Shown here: positions 5,947 to 6,382 of the stretch, piece by piece
Layout of the letters: every line of letters starts with the position of its first letter
Numbering within the stretch: position 1 is the first letter of the stretch
Assembly (NCBI GenBank): GCA_023437285.1
Contig: JAEZGP010000156.1
Span: 1 to 6,382, forward strand
Direction: 5' to 3'
Length of the DNA: 6,382 nucleotides
DNA from: Actinomycetes bacterium
Lineage (GTDB): Bacteria > Actinomycetota > Actinomycetes > Mycobacteriales > Micromonosporaceae
The notes under the pieces: model-generated
Seen by the model: only the letters and a program-made list of their open reading frames with translations
The model's database searches: none
Told to the model about the DNA's origin: nothing
Program-made: the position numbers and the translations under genes

Positions 5947-6382
5947 CCGTATGCGTCCATATGGCGCACTTGGGGTCGTGCCGCCTCGCCATATGTGCAC
6001 ATACGGCGGGTAGGCGGGCGTCCTGCCTCACCGTATGTGCGCATTTGGCGGGTGGGCGGGCTTTCCCGTTCGCACTATGTGCGCATATGGCGGGTCCGAG
6101 GGCTTCCCGCTTCGCCGTATGTGCGCATTTGGCGGGTGGGCGGGCGTCCTGCCTCACCGTTTGTGCACATTTGGCGGGTGGGAGGGCGTTCCGGTTCTCA
6201 CTGTGTGCGCATATGGCGGGTCCGGGGCTTCCCGCCTCGCCGTATGTGCACATTTAGCGGGTCCGGGGCTTGCCGTCGGCCCTTTGTGCACATAGGGCGG
6301 GTCCGAGGGCGTCTCACCTCACCGTATGTGCGCATAAGGCCTAGCTGAGGGCCTGCCGCCCGCACTATGTGCGCATATGGCG
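5947..6382. repeat. Tandem array of 40-42 bp units, each with an 18-bp imperfect palindrome (about 10.5 copies, open at the right edge)
   Basis: Eleven copies of a dyad with consensus near CCGTATGTGCGCATATGG begin at 5947 (degenerate), 5989, 6031, 6073, 6115, 6157, 6199, 6240, 6280, 6322 and 6363. Centre-to-centre spacing is 42 bp six times, then 41, 40, 42 and 41. Every dyad after the first keeps a TGTGCRCA-like core. Between dyads lie GC-rich segments that usually begin GGCGGGT (or TAGCGGGT) and have three related sequence types. The last copy is complete at the window edge, so the array continues. It is not CRISPR, because the intervening segments are homologous to each other. The open frames across it exist in several frames on both strands and the 40 and 41 bp units break the frame, so it is probably non-coding. 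Function is unknown; a protein-binding array or a structured repeat are the options considered. Confidence 0.9.

Noticed and set aside
5947..6382. CRISPR array
   Set aside because: The segments between palindromes are related to each other and only about 24 bp long, with sequence types that recur. Real spacers would be unrelated. No cas gene is present.

Overview
The window is very GC-rich, with strong G/C bias at third codon positions, 4-bp ATGA gene overlaps and GTG starts. This fits a high-GC actinomycete. The FmdB-type protein with its CCGGSCGC-like tail and the Wzz/Wzy-like pair suggest a filamentous group such as the Micromonosporaceae, but the genus is inferred and not proven.

Layout. 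Positions 1-5420 hold four genes on the minus strand, read from right to left. (i) 5420-3900 encodes a fusion of an ATP-sulfurylase-like region with an APS kinase. (ii) After a 121-127 bp gap containing a hairpin, 3772-2063 encodes a Wzz-type polysaccharide copolymerase with a degenerate BY-kinase-like domain. (iii) 2066-645 encodes a multi-pass O-antigen ligase/polymerase-like membrane protein. (iv) 648-1 encodes the N-terminal part of a kinase-fold-like protein that runs off the left edge. Genes ii-iii and iii-iv each overlap by 4 bp (ATGA), so they are probably co-transcribed and translationally coupled. A 142-bp intergenic region separates the APS kinase gene from a divergent plus-strand gene, 5563-5787, for a small FmdB-family zinc-ribbon protein. 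From about 5947 to the right edge lies a tandem array of about 10.5 units of 40-42 bp, each carrying an 18-bp imperfect palindrome. The array continues beyond the window.

How the genes may work together. The Wzz-like and Wzy/WaaL-like proteins point to assembly of a cell-surface polysaccharide. The neighbouring APS kinase makes PAPS, the donor used by sulfotransferases, so this may be the edge of a sulfated polysaccharide or glycoconjugate locus. No sulfotransferase or glycosyltransferase is visible here, so that link is inference.

Three things stand out. The sulfurylase half of the fusion has lost nearly all the catalytic motif residues of its family while the APS kinase half looks intact. 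The cytoplasmic domain of the copolymerase has lost the Walker A lysine, the Walker A' aspartates and any tyrosine tail. The array at the right edge has a near-constant period of four DNA helical turns, a three-unit higher-order pattern and some pairing-preserving changes, and no annotated feature class explains it.
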